A model generated the notes under the pieces. It made no database searches and had not been told where the DNA came from. It worked only from the letters and a program-made list of their open reading frames with translations. Shown here in pieces: positions 34,668 to 46,071 of a stretch of 64,000 bases of DNA. This DNA is from Syngnathus acus (Eukaryota; Chordata; Actinopteri; Syngnathiformes; Syngnathidae), in contig NC_051093.1 in assembly GCF_901709675.1 (NCBI RefSeq), positions 4,857,053 to 4,921,052 of the forward strand, written 5' to 3'. The position numbers and the translations under genes are program-made. Numbering within the stretch: position 1 is the first letter of the stretch; each line of letters starts with the position of its first letter.

Positions 34668-35643
34668 TGAGATGTATCTTTCCATGTTTGCAATTGATTT
34701 ATTTTTATATGTGTATAGATTGTTGTTGTTGTTATTTTTTGCTTTCTTTCTTTTGCTTTGGGAACTCATTTTTGAAGATGTTAGCGTTGCACTGCTTATG
34801 CCCTGCTGAGACGGAAACAGACAGAGCACAAAGAGAGAAGGATATGGTGGATAACCGGGCAAGACTCGCTCTCTGAGAGATTCTGAGTCGTCCTGTTTTA
34901 AAAAAAGGTCAAGTGGCTTTTTTGTAAATGTTATTTTGTTTTTTTTAACCTATCGTTTTTTATTTATGTCCTTCTCAACTGATTTTTAAGGCAGACCCCA
35001 GCGGACTGCAATCATAGATAATAATTTAAGATATGAATGTCATTTGAGTCATCACTAATCATGTCCATACAAATGAATTTAGAACAAGACTGGCTCTTCT
35101 AACAATGTGCTACATGCTAAAAAACATACCAAAGTGGCTTTAATATCTTGATTTGAATTTATCGTATCGCAAAGCACCTGTATCGAATTTGAATCGGAAA
35201 TTACTGATCAGAAATATTCCTCCGCTGTGTGTTTTGGCTCTGCTTGTGGCTTCTCGCAGTTTTAAAAGCCCACCAGGGAGCGTGAGAATGAACGTCCAGG
35301 TACTGACAAAATATGAGATTGAGCATTCAAAAATGTTATTTCCATTTGAATATCATGTCGATTTTGTACAGTACGCGCACATACTCGATAGTAACTGTGA
35401 AGGACAATCAGATTCACAAAGCAATGGACTAAGTTCATTTCAGTTTATTTAATTTGTGCCAAGTCCCTTTTGTCCACATTAGTCTTGTTTTATATGCAAT
35501 CCTGACTCTTGTATTGACAAAAGTTTATTTTGTTCGCCAACACTATTTATTTTCACGTCAACGTTGCTGTTTGTCCAAGAGCGCTTTATGAGAATGTGAC
35601 AGTTTTTCAAAAATGGGTGTGATGTCGCATTTTGCATTTCTTA

Positions 35644-35687
35644 AATAAAAGTGGTCTTCTAGAGGCCAAACAGTGAAAAGAAATAAA
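35644..35687 (+). promoter_or_regulatory. bahcc1: Distal poly(A) signals of bahcc1
   Basis: Two AATAAA hexamers at 35644-35649 and 35682-35687, within 45 bases of each other. They mark the likely main end of the transcript. Confidence 0.6.
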
Positions 35688-36681
35688 AACACTGGATTGT
35701 TCTCGTCCACAAACATCTACGAATTACGTCTGTGATTTTTGGCTGCGCTCTCGTCAACGCATCGCGACGCGGAAGAATTTGAGGTTACATTTGGAGAACA
35801 CTTATCAGACCTTCGCCTGCCAAATTTTATTTGTTGTGCTAAGTCTTTCTGTGTAAGTGTCTCGGGCTGAGCCGAGTTTGGGCGAGCGTGGAGTTCCATG
35901 GTAAATAGACAGATCTGTCACAGCATCAGATAAAGCCTTCTGGCTTTAACTGCCAAGCTCTGTAAATATGATGGCGCCTGATTCAGAGATACAGTCGATG
36001 CACATTTAAGCGGGAGCACACTCGTGCCAAGCTACAAAAAGAAGGCGGAGCCATAGAAAAACCAGATTTTAAAAAAATTAGACTCGATATAAAATGTAAA
36101 GGAAATGATCACAAATGATTCGGTAGAAATTTAAAATGTCCGCATCCATCCCTGTCAGCTTTGCCAACGCTTATCTCTGTTAATAGTGAATGAACCGCTG
36201 ACAGGGCCCGAAGGAGAAACAATATGGGTCAATGACTTTGTCTGCGGGTCCACGGGTGTTTTTGGAGCAGCATCGCCACCACCCATCCCCCCACCAACGC
36301 CCTCACCAGGGGTTAATGGCGACATCAGTCATCTCCAACAACAGCCCAGTGAACACAAACAAGGCTGTTTGCTACCACAACCTTTTGTGTTGACGATGGC
36401 CGCCCCCCCCATGTCCGAGTCACGGCCCTTTGCTGTCTCAGCAGCGTGCGGGCAGGAGGGGGGAGATTAGGACAAGGGGGTCCGAGTATGATGAGGTTAA
36501 CATTCTTTGTTTGGAGAAGGACTTGCCTCATTACCTCGCCATGCTTTGAGATACACAGTCAAGATAGGAAAGGTCTGCCTTCTAATTTGGAAAATGTGGG
36601 TTGGAAGGGACGCAACCGCTCAACGAATATTCGTGGGAAAGCCAAGGTCGCTTGACTGTTACCTATTGTGATATACCATGT

Positions 36682-36701
36682 ATTTTTTTTTTTTTTTTTT
36701 T
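36682..36701. repeat. T20 homopolymer
   Basis: Run of about 20 T in intergenic DNA. Confidence 0.85.
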
Positions 36702-39700
36702 ACTGCCTCCTCTCCGGATTAGCTTGCTCAGCATCCAGACGACGTTGCTCAGTGTCAACAGGAGGAATACTTTCTTGCCAAAATATCTGCACCTCATAAA
36801 TGTCTCGCCCTCTGCTTGACCCTGTCTGGCCTCTGACTGTGAAGGGGGTTGAGGTTGAGCAGGGGACAGACAGCCTGGTGTGCATTAGTCGGTTTGGATG
36901 CGTGGATAAAGGTGAGGGGGGGCTGGTAAACGTAGCTGAGGTAAGGTCCTGGGTTTTAACAAGATGCTGGCTCTCCTGGCAGGAAAAAACATATCAATCA
37001 AATACCGAGTGCCCTTTCTTAAAGGGCACTAAAGCCCCGCTCATTCATTGTTAAGCATATCAATTATAAAGCAATAGAACGGAACCTCATCATATTGCGA
37101 ACCCTACTTTAGTTATACCGTGATAGATGATATTTGTAAAGTCCAGCTGGAAAAAGTTGGACGTTCCTGAAGTTGAAAATTTTACAGGATACAGAATCTT
37201 CATGTTTTTGCTGAGACGTTATGACACTATCAAAGAGTGGATTGCAACCAAAAGGTACAATTGGATCTTGCCGTTATAAAAACGATAGCTTGCCAACAGC
37301 CACAGTTGTTATCTCAGCAGTCCAATAAGCCAGTACAGTAATGGCAAGTAAAGTTACAACCTGTCATAAAAGGGGTCAGGTGGCGGACAACTGGAAATCT
37401 CATGAGTAACGACTTTGCTCTTTCTAAGAGGGGACACGCAAAAAGCGGTGAGGCGGATCTCAGTTTGGTTCTCGTACGCAGTTGTAATTTGAAAAGAACC
37501 ACTTCAATCTGGAAATGTAATTCACGCCGCAAATTACCGAATCACCTATTTCCCCATGTCGTGGTGTTTTGTGCATTCTCGTGTTGACAACCCCAAACCT
37601 GGTCTCGGGTGTTTACCCCCTTTCAGCAGCTCTGGCCATCCCATCTCTGTTTACGTTGCTCTTCTCTGCTATTGACTCTGCACTGACTTGCTCTGCTGCA
37701 CGGCGCTCCAAACAGCTGTTCCATTATAACGGGAGCGGGCGCTTCAACCACAATGCTCTGCCACACGAGCTCTCGTCGACAGCCATTACCGCTGCCACCG
37801 CGATGATTGCCTGCCTTGGCTGGCACGGACGCAAAAGTCATAAAGCTTATAGTCTCCGGCAATGCCAAGAGCGTTCGGGATAAAGTCAGCCAGGGAAACC
37901 GTCAGAGGAGCTTGTCAAACCACGATGAAAATTGACCAAGGTCTGCTTTTGATTAGGTTGGGGTTTTTTTGTGGCGATATAGCCTCAAAATTATATCCCA
38001 ATATTTTTCTGGATATTTGTTGACTTAAGAGGCACACATTACCAGCTGCAAGGATTAGTATGACCGTACTCCATGACGGCACGATTTTCCTTAAATTTAG
38101 TTTCAGTTTGTATTGCCAGTTTTTGTGGTGACATTGCACACTGACATGTTCTCATTCTGATATCGGGAAATACAGATCAAGATACCGATTATCCGATATG
38201 ATTTAGGCACTTTTATGTACAGTATCCCTTGGGCTATTTTGGTCAACACCATGAAACTCTTGGGAGTTTTTTATTTTTTTGAGGGGGGGGTTGTTTTTCC
38301 TGTTGGCATGCACAGCTGGTGCTGAGTCAGGCGACAGGAAACCTGTCCAAAAGGCCACCAAACAGCCCCAGGCAGCCTGTGGACTGCTGCAAGGCAAACT
38401 ACTTGGCTGCAAGGACAAGAGACACGGTGCATAAATTAATATGCAATTGCCGATGCTTTGGAGGGGCTGCATGTTGTTACGTATACTGGATATGAAACCA
38501 GAAACAGGTGAAGAGAATTTCTTGAGGCACAACTCGGCTGCAATCTAAAATCCGACATGAAATCAGCTCGTTAACGCGGCATTTTTCAGCTCAATCTCGA
38601 TCTTTTTAGCTAAGTGGTGACCTGATACAATAAAAGTTGACGTGGCGGCTGAGAGACACATCTGCATGTTAAAAAGTAACAGTTTGAGCAGATTATAAAA
38701 TCCAGACTCCGTTAGTTGCCAAAAAAAAACACATCTGTGTTCCTCACTACTTTTAAAAATACACAATCTCTCGGGATAGAAGGTGTTCGTAAGCCTCGTG
38801 ACTGGCACTTGGACAACTTATTAACATGAGTTGAAGCCCCTGGGCCGCTAAGCCGGGCTTTGATCAGACATTTTGGAGACGCTGCGCTATTGCTTCAAAC
38901 AAATCCAGTGGGGCTAGATTCCAAAGAAACTCATCAAGCATCAAGTGTACGTACTCGAGGATGCAGGACACAGCTATAAATGTACCTTTGTTTTCAACAA
39001 CGAGGAGGAGCTCAAGAGATTATACACGTGAGGACACAGCAAGCATGGGCAACACTGAGATCATCCGACACACCTCTGCAACCTTGCCAGAGGCCAATAC
39101 CAAATGCTCTTCTGTGATAACAGTTATGTACAGAAAACCAATTTCGTCTTATATCCTCTCTTGAATTTCAGCGACGTCAACCCGTCAGTGGGGGAGACAC
39201 TGAGTGAATGAATCACGGAGAAAGACAAGGTGGGCTCAGAGCCCGCGGCTGAACAGTAGGGGTCAAAGGCAAGAAAAGAGAAAAAGAAAGAAAATGAAAG
39301 CTAAATGGAGCAATTCAGTCGGCAGAGGCAAACGGTGAATTCACCTGAGGGTAGTCTCGTATATTGTTTGTGTCTCCATGGAGACCGGACTTCCTGAGTG
39401 CACACTTTGATGGGAGCCGACTGTTGACGGACTAGCCTGCCCGGCGATTGATTTCCCCACAATGTTCTTGACCGGATGAGGACAAAAAGCAGGCCTGTGG
39501 TTAGGCCTACCTGCCTGCTGCTGTAAACTGAAATGATGTGGAGGGCGGGGAACTAAATGGTAAATGGCACCGTGGCTTTCTGCCATTAGCTTTAAGATAC
39601 TCAACGTGACTAAGCTCATTTACACGGTAACAGAACTAACCACCCAGGTCGGAATTGATCCAAATGAGCTCTGCCTGGTAATATGACCTTGATCTGGTCA

Positions 39701-42700
39701 AACTGGCCTATGAATTACCCGGGTATGACGTGTGCAGCATAATAGTGGCTACAGGTTGTCATCAAATTATCTGGCACAGCATTTTGGAGTCAAACTGGTG
39801 ACTCATTACAACATCCTCAGCTGCTAACATTCCTTCACCAAGTCAGGCTAGCTTAGAAAGTAGTGAATTTCGGCTTAAAGATTTGAAACAGATACCATCT
39901 TATTATTATCGGTGTCTTAGAACTACGGTATAGCTTCCACATTCAAGGCTTTTCCATCATCTCTGAACTTCCTCTGCTATCTTGACCATCGGAACCAGAT
40001 CAGACAACTCAAGCGAGCCTTCATCTGCGGTCCAGCGTTCGGTGTCGGCTTACAGGGCCCACTCGGTACGCACGGCACATTATGGGAGTTTTAATAGGTG
40101 ATCAGAGCAGCTGCTGCCAGCTCGGCGTTGATTTACCGTGGCTAAGAGAGGGCTTAATGACTATAGAAGCAGACAGCTCTTAACCCTTTGATGTGCTTCG
40201 GATAATGTAATAGGATCAGGTAGCCCCCTTGGGAAAGTTGCATGTACGCTCGTGAAAATGAGCGCATACAAGCCCCCGCCGCCGCTTTTGGAATCCAATT
40301 ACACAATCGAAAAACTCCTTAATAAGAGCGCTCCGCCTCTTTCGGTTGACTTGGAACAACACTGACGGTCAAAGCGTTTGACACGCTTGTAACGGCCATG
40401 CACCGGCATGTAAACACACTCAAATCCAAATCCATGCACGCTTGTGTTTCTTGCTGACAGGTGCTCGAGGAAATAAAAGCTGATCCGGTACAAACTGCTC
40501 GGGCGGGCTTAGCACTTCGACAGAACACCATTGGAGCGCTTGTCCAGAAGCTAGCGCTATTTGGATCATGCAGAATCCATTGCGTGGGCTCAAGAGCACA
40601 TTTTCCTAAGTTCATTTGAGCTTTCCACTGACGATGGTCACTCTCCTCTTGATTTCGTAAACTCTGAACAAGTTTATTACACCGTATACAATCATCTGTC
40701 TCATTCTTAAAATATTTCACATCACAGGATTAAAAAGCCATCAGAAAATCTGTTTTTTGATACCTTTGGTTGGAAAATGGATCAAACTGTCTTTACATGG
40801 CACTTTAGAAGCATTCATCATGCAACAATTGACAATCGTTGCCAACCGGCTGTTCGCCCCAATATAAACTTGGAGCCTGGGGCCCATTAACAAATTCAGG
40901 AATTACAGCTCAATTGTCCAACGGCTCTTGGTCTGCCAGGATAGAATCAAAAACAGATGGAATCTTCAATAAAAAAGTGTCCATTATTACAGTAAGGATG
41001 TCTCCCAGAAGATCCCGAATTACAGCGAAGCAGATACAGGGACAGTGAACGATGTTGGGCTTGGAGCAGCAGCCAAGTGTCTACCCACCGATGCCAAGTG
41101 AGACGGCGCCAGGCACTTCCTGTTGTAAACACGCACAACCCACATTTCGAGTTGGTGGGGGGACAACCGAGGGACGAAGACATGTCCCCAGCTGCTCTAT
41201 GAAAAGTTCCCCAATGAAACAAATGTGTTCGATTTGTTCAGACAAGCGTCAGTAGTCAGTTTGAGGGGAGTGACGGGACAAATGGCATCGCTGGTGGGAG
41301 ACGGTTTGAATGTGTTTGCGACTAAATGGGAGAAGCTCCCACGACGTTCTGTATTCCGTTCCTTGTGTGGTTACCTGAAGCTACCACGGTCTGGATTGTT
41401 TAATCAATATTTTAAGAGTTAGGGTTCAAGTTCAATGTCCAAGTTACGCTAAACAAACATGACCTGTCTGACGGAACCACTGACCAGCTGAAGTTTTCAG
41501 GAGGGGGGGGGGTATCACCGGTGTTCTGTAATGCCAAGCCACTGTATTCATTCACTTGAGAGTATATAAATCACTCACCGTTACAATCTGTCCGTGTGGG
41601 AATGCGGTAAAACGTGAGGACGGGCAAATAACGTGCCAAGTATGTTTGGCAGAGCTTTATGTGCAACCATTAAGTAGCCCAACCAACATGTGGAGGCACG
41701 CCGTACATAAATTACAACGTACATCAGCCTGGACTTTGGAGTACGGAGAGGGAATTGCCATAAAGGCCGAGGATGTCCCATTTACCGTGTTCGGGAATTT
41801 AACAGACCACGTTGTTTCTTGCTGGGCTGCGTGTGTTATTACACGAAAATGTGAATACAATGTGAATGAGAATTTTATCAGTGGTATCTCAATTGGCTGC
41901 CAGAACCGGCCTTCAAAACACGTACTTGGGCACCGGCAGAGAAGTGTTGACAGCCTTGGATTATGAATGTATTGTTTGGAGCAGATGACTGACAACAAAA
42001 GAAAACATTTGCACTGAATTGAGGCTGAATGAAGCGTGAAGGTCAAAACCGCGCGGCGAAATCCACTATTAGAGTATGACTAACGGATTTGAATGCGGAA
42101 TGAAAAGGCGTCGCTTCATGCTTTATCGTGACTCCAAACTAAAATGTGTTACAGTTTTGGTTTGGAACTTTGGAACTGACTGTGGTTACGTTCCAAGTGT
42201 CCACTGTGTGAAAGAGAATTTGTAATTATGGTGTACCATCATTTTTTTTTTCTCCCTCTCAGTCTGGATGACCAATGCTGCGTCTTGACTGGCAAAGAAA
42301 GGGGAGGGGGCGAGTGGGGTTTAACGGGTTTGGCCGGTTCTGAAAACAAATGACAGCCAACAAAACAAATGTGCAATTACAAGCGAGAATTAAAAGGCTT
42401 GACATTTAGCAAGGCTCATTTATATGGCCGACCACACTCGGCTCATTGGTAAAGTCTCAATTATGGCGGGCGGGTGGAGCGGCGGTGAGAGAGCAGACGT
42501 CCGGGCTTGGGATTGGGGCCGAGACGTTAACGGTCCGAGAGAGGTTCATCCAGTAGATGAGGTCAGTGAGCGGCAAGCTGCTGAGGAAGGAGATTCCCAG
42601 CCAATGTAGCCATTTTATATTTTACGCTACTTTTACTGCACGTCTCATGGCCCGTTTTCCTTGGCTGGTTTTACAAGAGGTAGCCGGAGGATCCCAAAGA

Positions 42701-43411
42701 GCCACAAGACTTTTTTTTTTTCCCTAAGAAAACCAAAGGGGGGCGGGTCACGTCCTGGTGTCAGTTTGAAAGCGAAAGCACATTTGAAAACAGTTTTATT
42801 TCCTTCCATGCAATAATTTCGAACCAGCTATTATTTTTAATTGCCTTCAGTCTGCAAATGAGCCCGTCTTAGATGGCAAACGCAGTTTTCAAACGCGTAC
42901 AATGTCACGCCATTACATGCATCGGCGCTTTTGTAATTATTCCAAGCATTTGTTCCTCAGTCTTTTTGCGATTATATCGAGTTCATTGTGTCACTTGACA
43001 ACTTTGACTCTTGCTCGCAATCGAATCGTAATAAGGCGGTCGCTGGCCCTTTAAACGGAGCGGGCTAATGGATGCCGTGCAAAGGTGCTAATGGATGACA
43101 AGTTGAAAAATGGTCTTATCAGAGAAAGGCCCAGGACAGTTACAAATGAAATAATCATACGGGGCACATTAATCCGTGGCCGTGCCCTCAGGGGAGACCT
43201 CGGCTTAGTGTGAGCGAGCGGTGTGTAAATGTACGTCTGTGTGTGTTTGCAAGTGACCAATGCCTCCTCCCCTTGCCCGGCATACCTCACATTCAATCAT
43301 TGAGTATGACAGTGAACAGAGAGTTTGCAAAATGTCAGCTTTTGCCTCTAGTAGAATGGAAAGATAAAAACACAAGAGACTAAATAACTCAAAGGAATCC
43401 GTCCGTGGTCC

Positions 43412-43472
43412 CACCTGACTTTGGGCAGCATGCAGGGTGCACCCCGGAGTGGTCGCCATTCAATCACAGCGC
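43412..43472 (+). repeat. Decayed fish repeat fragment
   Basis: CACCTGACTTTGGGCAG, then GGGTGCACCCCGGAGTGGTC and GCCATTCAATCACAG follow the block order of the repeat family seen at 15595-15718. Short and diverged. Confidence 0.5.
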
Positions 43473-44760
43473 AACTTAAAAGACACAATTGGCAATCTGG
43501 CATCTAATAGCCAGCGAGCACTAAGACGCCACCGTAAAAATGATGTAATGTTATTGCTTGGAAGGCTCCTGGAGTGCCAGGCAAGCTCGATGTGCAAAGG
43601 GAGGGGGCGGGGCAAAAAAGGATGGCCTCATTAGCGGAATATTAGCATCATCGTCAGTAGTAGGTAACGTGACACCAACCGCAGCTTGTCTCAAATTATT
43701 ATTTTTATTTTATTTTTTTTTAAATCTTGTCCTCTCCATAGACAAACGGACCCGGGGTTATTCCCGTGTCCTTAAACACAAACAAATGAAATCAGCTTTT
43801 TGTTTTGTGTTCAACCAGGCGAGGAATTCCCCGAAGACGGATGAGAAAATGAAAAACATTCATCTTAGGAAATGTTTTTCATTTGTCAGCAGTTCAGCCC
43901 AAACGAGCAGACATGCGTGAAATCGCCGCTTCGCATTTGTTGGTCGACACTGCCATCTGCAGCGCATCGTTAATCGGATCACAACGGCAAGGTTGAAAGA
44001 TGTATAATAATAGGCTTGAGGGGGAACTAGTTCTTTTGATTCACTGTTGCAAGCAAATTTGTCACTATGACTTTTTACTACTCCCTCCACAATTTTTATC
44101 GACTGGCTTGACCATCTTTGCCGGTTGAGCATAATTTTGAGTCGGTCAAACAAACACTAATTTTGTTTTAGCAGAATGATTGCAGTCCCTAAACCCAAAA
44201 TATTTTTTTCAAGACCTAGCAAAACACTTTCAGTGCCAAGAAATGATATTTTAAGTGTTTTGGGAGCGTGTTGCATGGAAAAATAATCTCACTTATAAGA
44301 ATTGCAATGCTGCCATCCAGTGAGCACAGGTGGAATCCTGTTTACAAAAGTGTAATAAAGACAAACTGGAAGCGCATATGACCTGGAAATAATATTCAAT
44401 ATGGCTGATGGGTGGATATGAACTCATCACATTATGGTGATGCTGTGAATGCAGGATTTGTAAAAATCAAGTTCAATCAAAAGTAAAAAACGCAGCAGAG
44501 GCAAATAAGCGAAGTGCGTGCATTCAAATATGGGCTATTTAAATTCTTGGTAGCTAAGCTCGCAAACGGAAGACTTGGCACTCACGTATGCTGAAACAGC
44601 ATGTGGCTGATAAAGACGCCTTTGTGTTACCACCTTGGGGTTTAAGACTTTTTCATTCAAGCCTTGAGGCCCGAATGGCTCGTTGATAGTGGAGCGGCTG
44701 AATAAAAAGGTGAGACGAGAGCCAACACAATGCAGCTCTCCTCGTTGGGCATTTTCCAAT

Positions 44761-45248
44761 TAGGTTGCGGATCACCGGCAGATCTAAGCAAGGTTAATCC
44801 GACAGGTTATGGCATTGTGGGAGCGGCAAAGTGAGCGATACCATAAAGAAGGTTGATAGATAAAGGAAAGAAAGAGTAAATGAAAGGTGCTGTGCTTGAA
44901 GGTACAGCGGGTGTGTTGTCCTGAGTTGGAGGAGGAGTGGAGAGGAGAGATTTGCAGTTGGTGAAAGCATTTGTGACGTCAGCAGCTTGTTGGATTGAGG
45001 TGCTTTGTCCCGCTGATTTTAATCCCAAGTCATTAAGGAACCGAGAGCAAGTGTCTGCACAAGTGCTCCGGCGAGAGAGAGAAAGTGACGAGCGACGGAA
45101 GGAGCACTCAAGATTCCATCGAGGGAGATAAGTAGCTATCTATGACTTAAAGGTAGACGAGAAGCAGTTTGGAGTTTTTCATTTGGAGCGTCTTGCTTGG
45201 TTTCTTTCTGTTTTACTGTCGTCCTTGGAATCCAATCGTGTGGCGAAC
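44761..45248 (+). promoter_or_regulatory. fscn2: Putative fscn2 promoter and 5' UTR
   Basis: The 490 bases before the fscn2 ATG contain two TTAATCC-type motifs (44794-44800, 45018-45024), which are CRX/OTX-like sites typical of photoreceptor genes. They also contain a full palindromic TGACGTCA (CREB/ATF site) at 44974-44981. No clear TATA box is seen and the start of transcription cannot be placed. Retinal regulation is inferred from the known expression of FSCN2. Confidence 0.45.
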
Positions 45249-46071
45249 ATGCCCACCAACGGAATCAACAAAGCCTTGAAGCTCCAGTTTGGGCTCATCA
45301 ACTACGAAAACCGCTACCTAACAGCAGAGGCCTTTGGCTTCAAGGTGAACGCTTCTGGCACCAGTATGAAGAAGAAGCAGATCTGGACCTTGGAGCAGGA
45401 CGAGCAGGACGGCCAGGTGGTTTTCCTCCGCAGTCACTTGGGACGTTACCTGGCGTCCGACAAGGACGGCAAGATTACGTGCGGGGCTGAAAGTCCCGAC
45501 ACCGAGTGCCGCTTTCTGATCGTGCCCCGGTCTGATGGCCGTTGGGCGCTACAGTCTGAGTCCTACCTCCGCTACTTCGGAGGCTCTGCCGACTACCTGT
45601 CCTGCTTTGCCCAGGTGATTGGCGAGCAGGAGTTGTGGGCGGTCCATTTGGCCTTGCACCCGCAGGCCAGTTTGCTGAGCGTGGCGCGGAAACGCTACGC
45701 TCACCTGTCAGCCTCCGACGGCGAGATCTCGGTGGACAGCAACATCCCCTGGGGGGTGGACTCCTTGGTCACCTTGGTCTACCAGGACGGCAAGTACAGC
45801 CTGAAAACCTGCGACGGGCGTTTCCTGAGTAATGATGGCAAACTCGTCAAGGAGAACACCAACGCGACCAGTTTCACGCTGGAGCTGAAATCAGGCAAGC
45901 TGGCCTTCAAGGACTGCGACGGCAAATATCTGACCCCGGTGGGTCCCACAGGAACGCTGCGATCCGGCCGATGCTCCAAGCCGGGCAAGGATGAGCTCTT
46001 TGACCTTGAAGAAAGCCACCCGCAAGTCGTCTTTCAAGCCGCCAATAACAGATTTGTCTCCGTCAAGCAAG
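45249..46071 (+). CDS. fscn2: fscn2 exon 1 (beta-trefoils 1-2)
   Basis: 274 codons plus one base, covering trefoils 1 and 2 and the first strand of trefoil 3 (ends RFVSVKQ). Donor gtaact, phase 1. GC-rich compared with surrounding DNA. The frame stays open for 155 bases past the donor. Confidence 0.96.

Larger units (their letters stand above)
34063..35700 (+). other. bahcc1: bahcc1 3' untranslated region (inferred)
   Basis: AT-rich stretch after the stop with AATAAA signals at 34293-34298, 35644-35649 and 35682-35687. The last two suggest an end near 35.7 kb. A short UTR could end near 34.32 kb. Three Pumilio-type motifs lie at 34507-34667. Confidence 0.65.
35701..44760. other. Intergenic region between bahcc1 and fscn2
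   Basis: About 9 kb without a recognisable gene. No actin gene is present, although human ACTG1 sits in this interval. Contents: a T run at 36682-36701, a decayed repeat at 43412-43472, a long open frame near 41556-41966 of uncertain meaning and paired TAAT-type sites near 43064-43097. CTCF-like motifs at two mismatches occur at 43949-43963 and near 44310. Confidence 0.7.

Noticed and set aside
36186-36470. 94-codon Pro-rich open frame in the intergenic region
   Set aside because: No domain, no splice context, composition-driven; likely chance.
45183-45248. N-terminal extension of fscn2
   Set aside because: The frame extends upstream only from a TTG; the first ATG is at 45249 and matches the conserved MPTNG start.
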